From Allopusillimonas ginsengisoli (GTDB lineage: Bacteria; Pseudomonadota; Gammaproteobacteria; Burkholderiales; Burkholderiaceae_B), in contig RAPG01000010.1 of NCBI GenBank assembly GCA_005239165.1, positions 62,001-126,000 on the forward strand: a stretch of DNA of 64,000 nt, in the 5' to 3' direction. The translations under genes were made by a program, and so were the position numbers. Under the pieces are notes generated by a model. It searched no databases and had not been told where the DNA came from. It worked only from the letters and a program-made list of their open reading frames with translations. Positions 63,276 to 64,000 of this stretch are shown here, in pieces. Every line of letters starts with the position of its first letter. The stretch's first letter is position 1.

Positions 63276-64000
63276 TCAGAGGGGCAAGACAGTGCCCGCA
63301 AGTGCAGCCACAATCAACATTACACCGACCGTAATGTTTGCGCGAAACAGCATAAAACTGCGGTCTGGGCGACCAAGATCAAAAACACTGATCTGCCAGG
63401 CAAAATGCGCACCTATGGCAGCCACCACTACGTAATAGGGCCAGTTCATGCCCATGTCGTAGCCGCCCCACAACCACAGGATCACCGTGGCTGCATAAAA
63501 ACCGCCTATCCAGGCCCGCCCGTTTTCACCAAAACGCATGGCCGCAGAACGCAGCCCAAGCTTGAGATCATCGCGCAGATCTACATACGCGTACACCGAA
63601 TCGTACCCGACTTGCCACAATACTGCGCCCAGCCACAAGGCGATCGCTCCCATAGGCACGCTATTTTGCGTGTCAGACCAGGCCATAAGCATGCCCCAGT
63701 TAAACCCTATACCCAGCACAACTTGCGGCCAGTATGTAAAACGCTTGCACAGAGGGTAGACAATGACAATGGGCACCAGGGCCACCGCCAGCCACCGGCT
63801 ATAGTTGTTGAGCGCGAGCAATAACAAGGCGCAAACGGCAAGCTGGGCGAATACAAACCACAGGGCATTTTTCAGGCTGAGCTGACCGCTGGTCAGCGGG
63901 CGAAACCGAGTGCGCTCAACCTGACTATCAAAGTTGCGGTCAAAAATATCATTAAAACAGCAGCCTATGCCCCGCATGAGCAAGGCGCCCAGAGAAAAAA
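63276..64000 (-). CDS. ubiA: 4-hydroxybenzoate octaprenyltransferase UbiA (partial, N-terminus beyond window)
   Basis: This is the C-terminal 240 residues of a membrane prenyltransferase that attaches a polyprenyl chain to 4-hydroxybenzoate in ubiquinone synthesis. The first Asp-rich motif NDIFDRNFDSQVERTRFRPL (binding Mg-prenyl diphosphate) and the second, YAYVDLRDDLKLG, are present with about seven hydrophobic segments. The open frame continues to the window edge without a start; the in-frame TTG at 63983 is not the real start. The 3' end is 57 bases from the antiporter start. Confidence 0.9.
   Translation of the reverse strand, partial: FSLGALLMRGIGCCFNDIFDRNFDSQVERTRFRPLTSGQLSLKNALWFVFAQLAVCALLLLALNNYSRWLAVALVPIVIVYPLCKRFTYWPQVVLGIGFNWGMLMAWSDTQNSVPMGAIALWLGAVLWQVGYDSVYAYVDLRDDLKLGLRSAAMRFGENGRAWIGGFYAATVILWLWGGYDMGMNWPYYVVVAAIGAHFAWQISVFDLGRPDRSFMLFRANITVGVMLIVAALAGTVLPL

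Noticed and set aside
1..64000. tRNA, rRNA, phage or insertion-sequence content
   Set aside because: No cloverleaf-like segment, rRNA stretch, intact transposase or phage structural gene was recognised on either strand by reading; a covariance-model scan would settle the tRNA question.

Overview
The window looks like chromosome from a betaproteobacterium of the order Burkholderiales, most likely family Alcaligenaceae (Bordetella/Advenella/Pusillimonas relatives). The evidence is the style of the gene content: a Bug-type (TctC) receptor beside a LysR regulator, a livKHMGF-type transporter, a GntR-glcDEF glycolate locus, class III CoA-transferases, and the aspS / EEP nuclease / ClsB neighbourhood. 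No rRNA, tRNA, CRISPR array, phage or intact insertion sequence was recognised. Assignments rest on reading motifs and gene order, not on searches.

Layout. 1-4 kb: end of a MarR-like regulator, an MFS transporter, a HipBA-type toxin-antitoxin pair with two large palindromic operators, and a DJ-1/PfpI protein. 4-7.2 kb: a metal operon (CPSC chaperone, P1B ATPase with a CPG motif, Crp/Fnr regulator). 7.7-9.7 kb: a Bug receptor divergent from a LysR regulator. 9.9-24.1 kb: a catabolic region with a fusion of an ADP-forming acyl-CoA synthetase to DUF1254-DUF1214, three SDR dehydrogenases, an AraC regulator, a BKACE enzyme, a five-gene HAAT-family ABC transporter and an outer-membrane barrel. 24.4-27.1 kb: a BrkB-like membrane protein, dienelactone hydrolase and aspartate dehydrogenase. 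27.3-32.1 kb: a tight six-gene operon (AhpD-like protein, acyl-CoA-dehydrogenase-like flavoprotein, rubredoxin, and a complete NrtABC/SsuABC-type transporter). 32.3-33.3 kb: an MscS channel.

33.4-41.4 kb: a putative C3-sulfonate locus, with a TauABC-like transporter, DegT aminotransferase, HpsN-like dehydrogenase, CuyA-like sulfo-lyase and a divergent MocR regulator. 41.4-47.6 kb: RlmA-like methyltransferase, DUF1330 protein, an orphan binding protein, and an iclR / CoA-transferase / enoyl-CoA hydratase / thiol dioxygenase operon. 47.7-53.9 kb: GntR regulator, paired operators, glcDEF and a binding protein. 54-57.4 kb: glutathione-dependent formaldehyde oxidation (fghA, adhC) and ClsB. 57.5-64 kb: alpha/beta hydrolase, EEP nuclease, aspS, FmdB protein, a putative Na+/H+ antiporter and ubiA, cut by the window end.

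Two themes stand out. The first is scavenging of organosulfur and other small organic acids through binding-protein transporters. The second is a set of five genes, including the essential aspS, that are each exactly one base short, with the fault located at a homopolymer. This pattern points to base-calling errors rather than pseudogenes.
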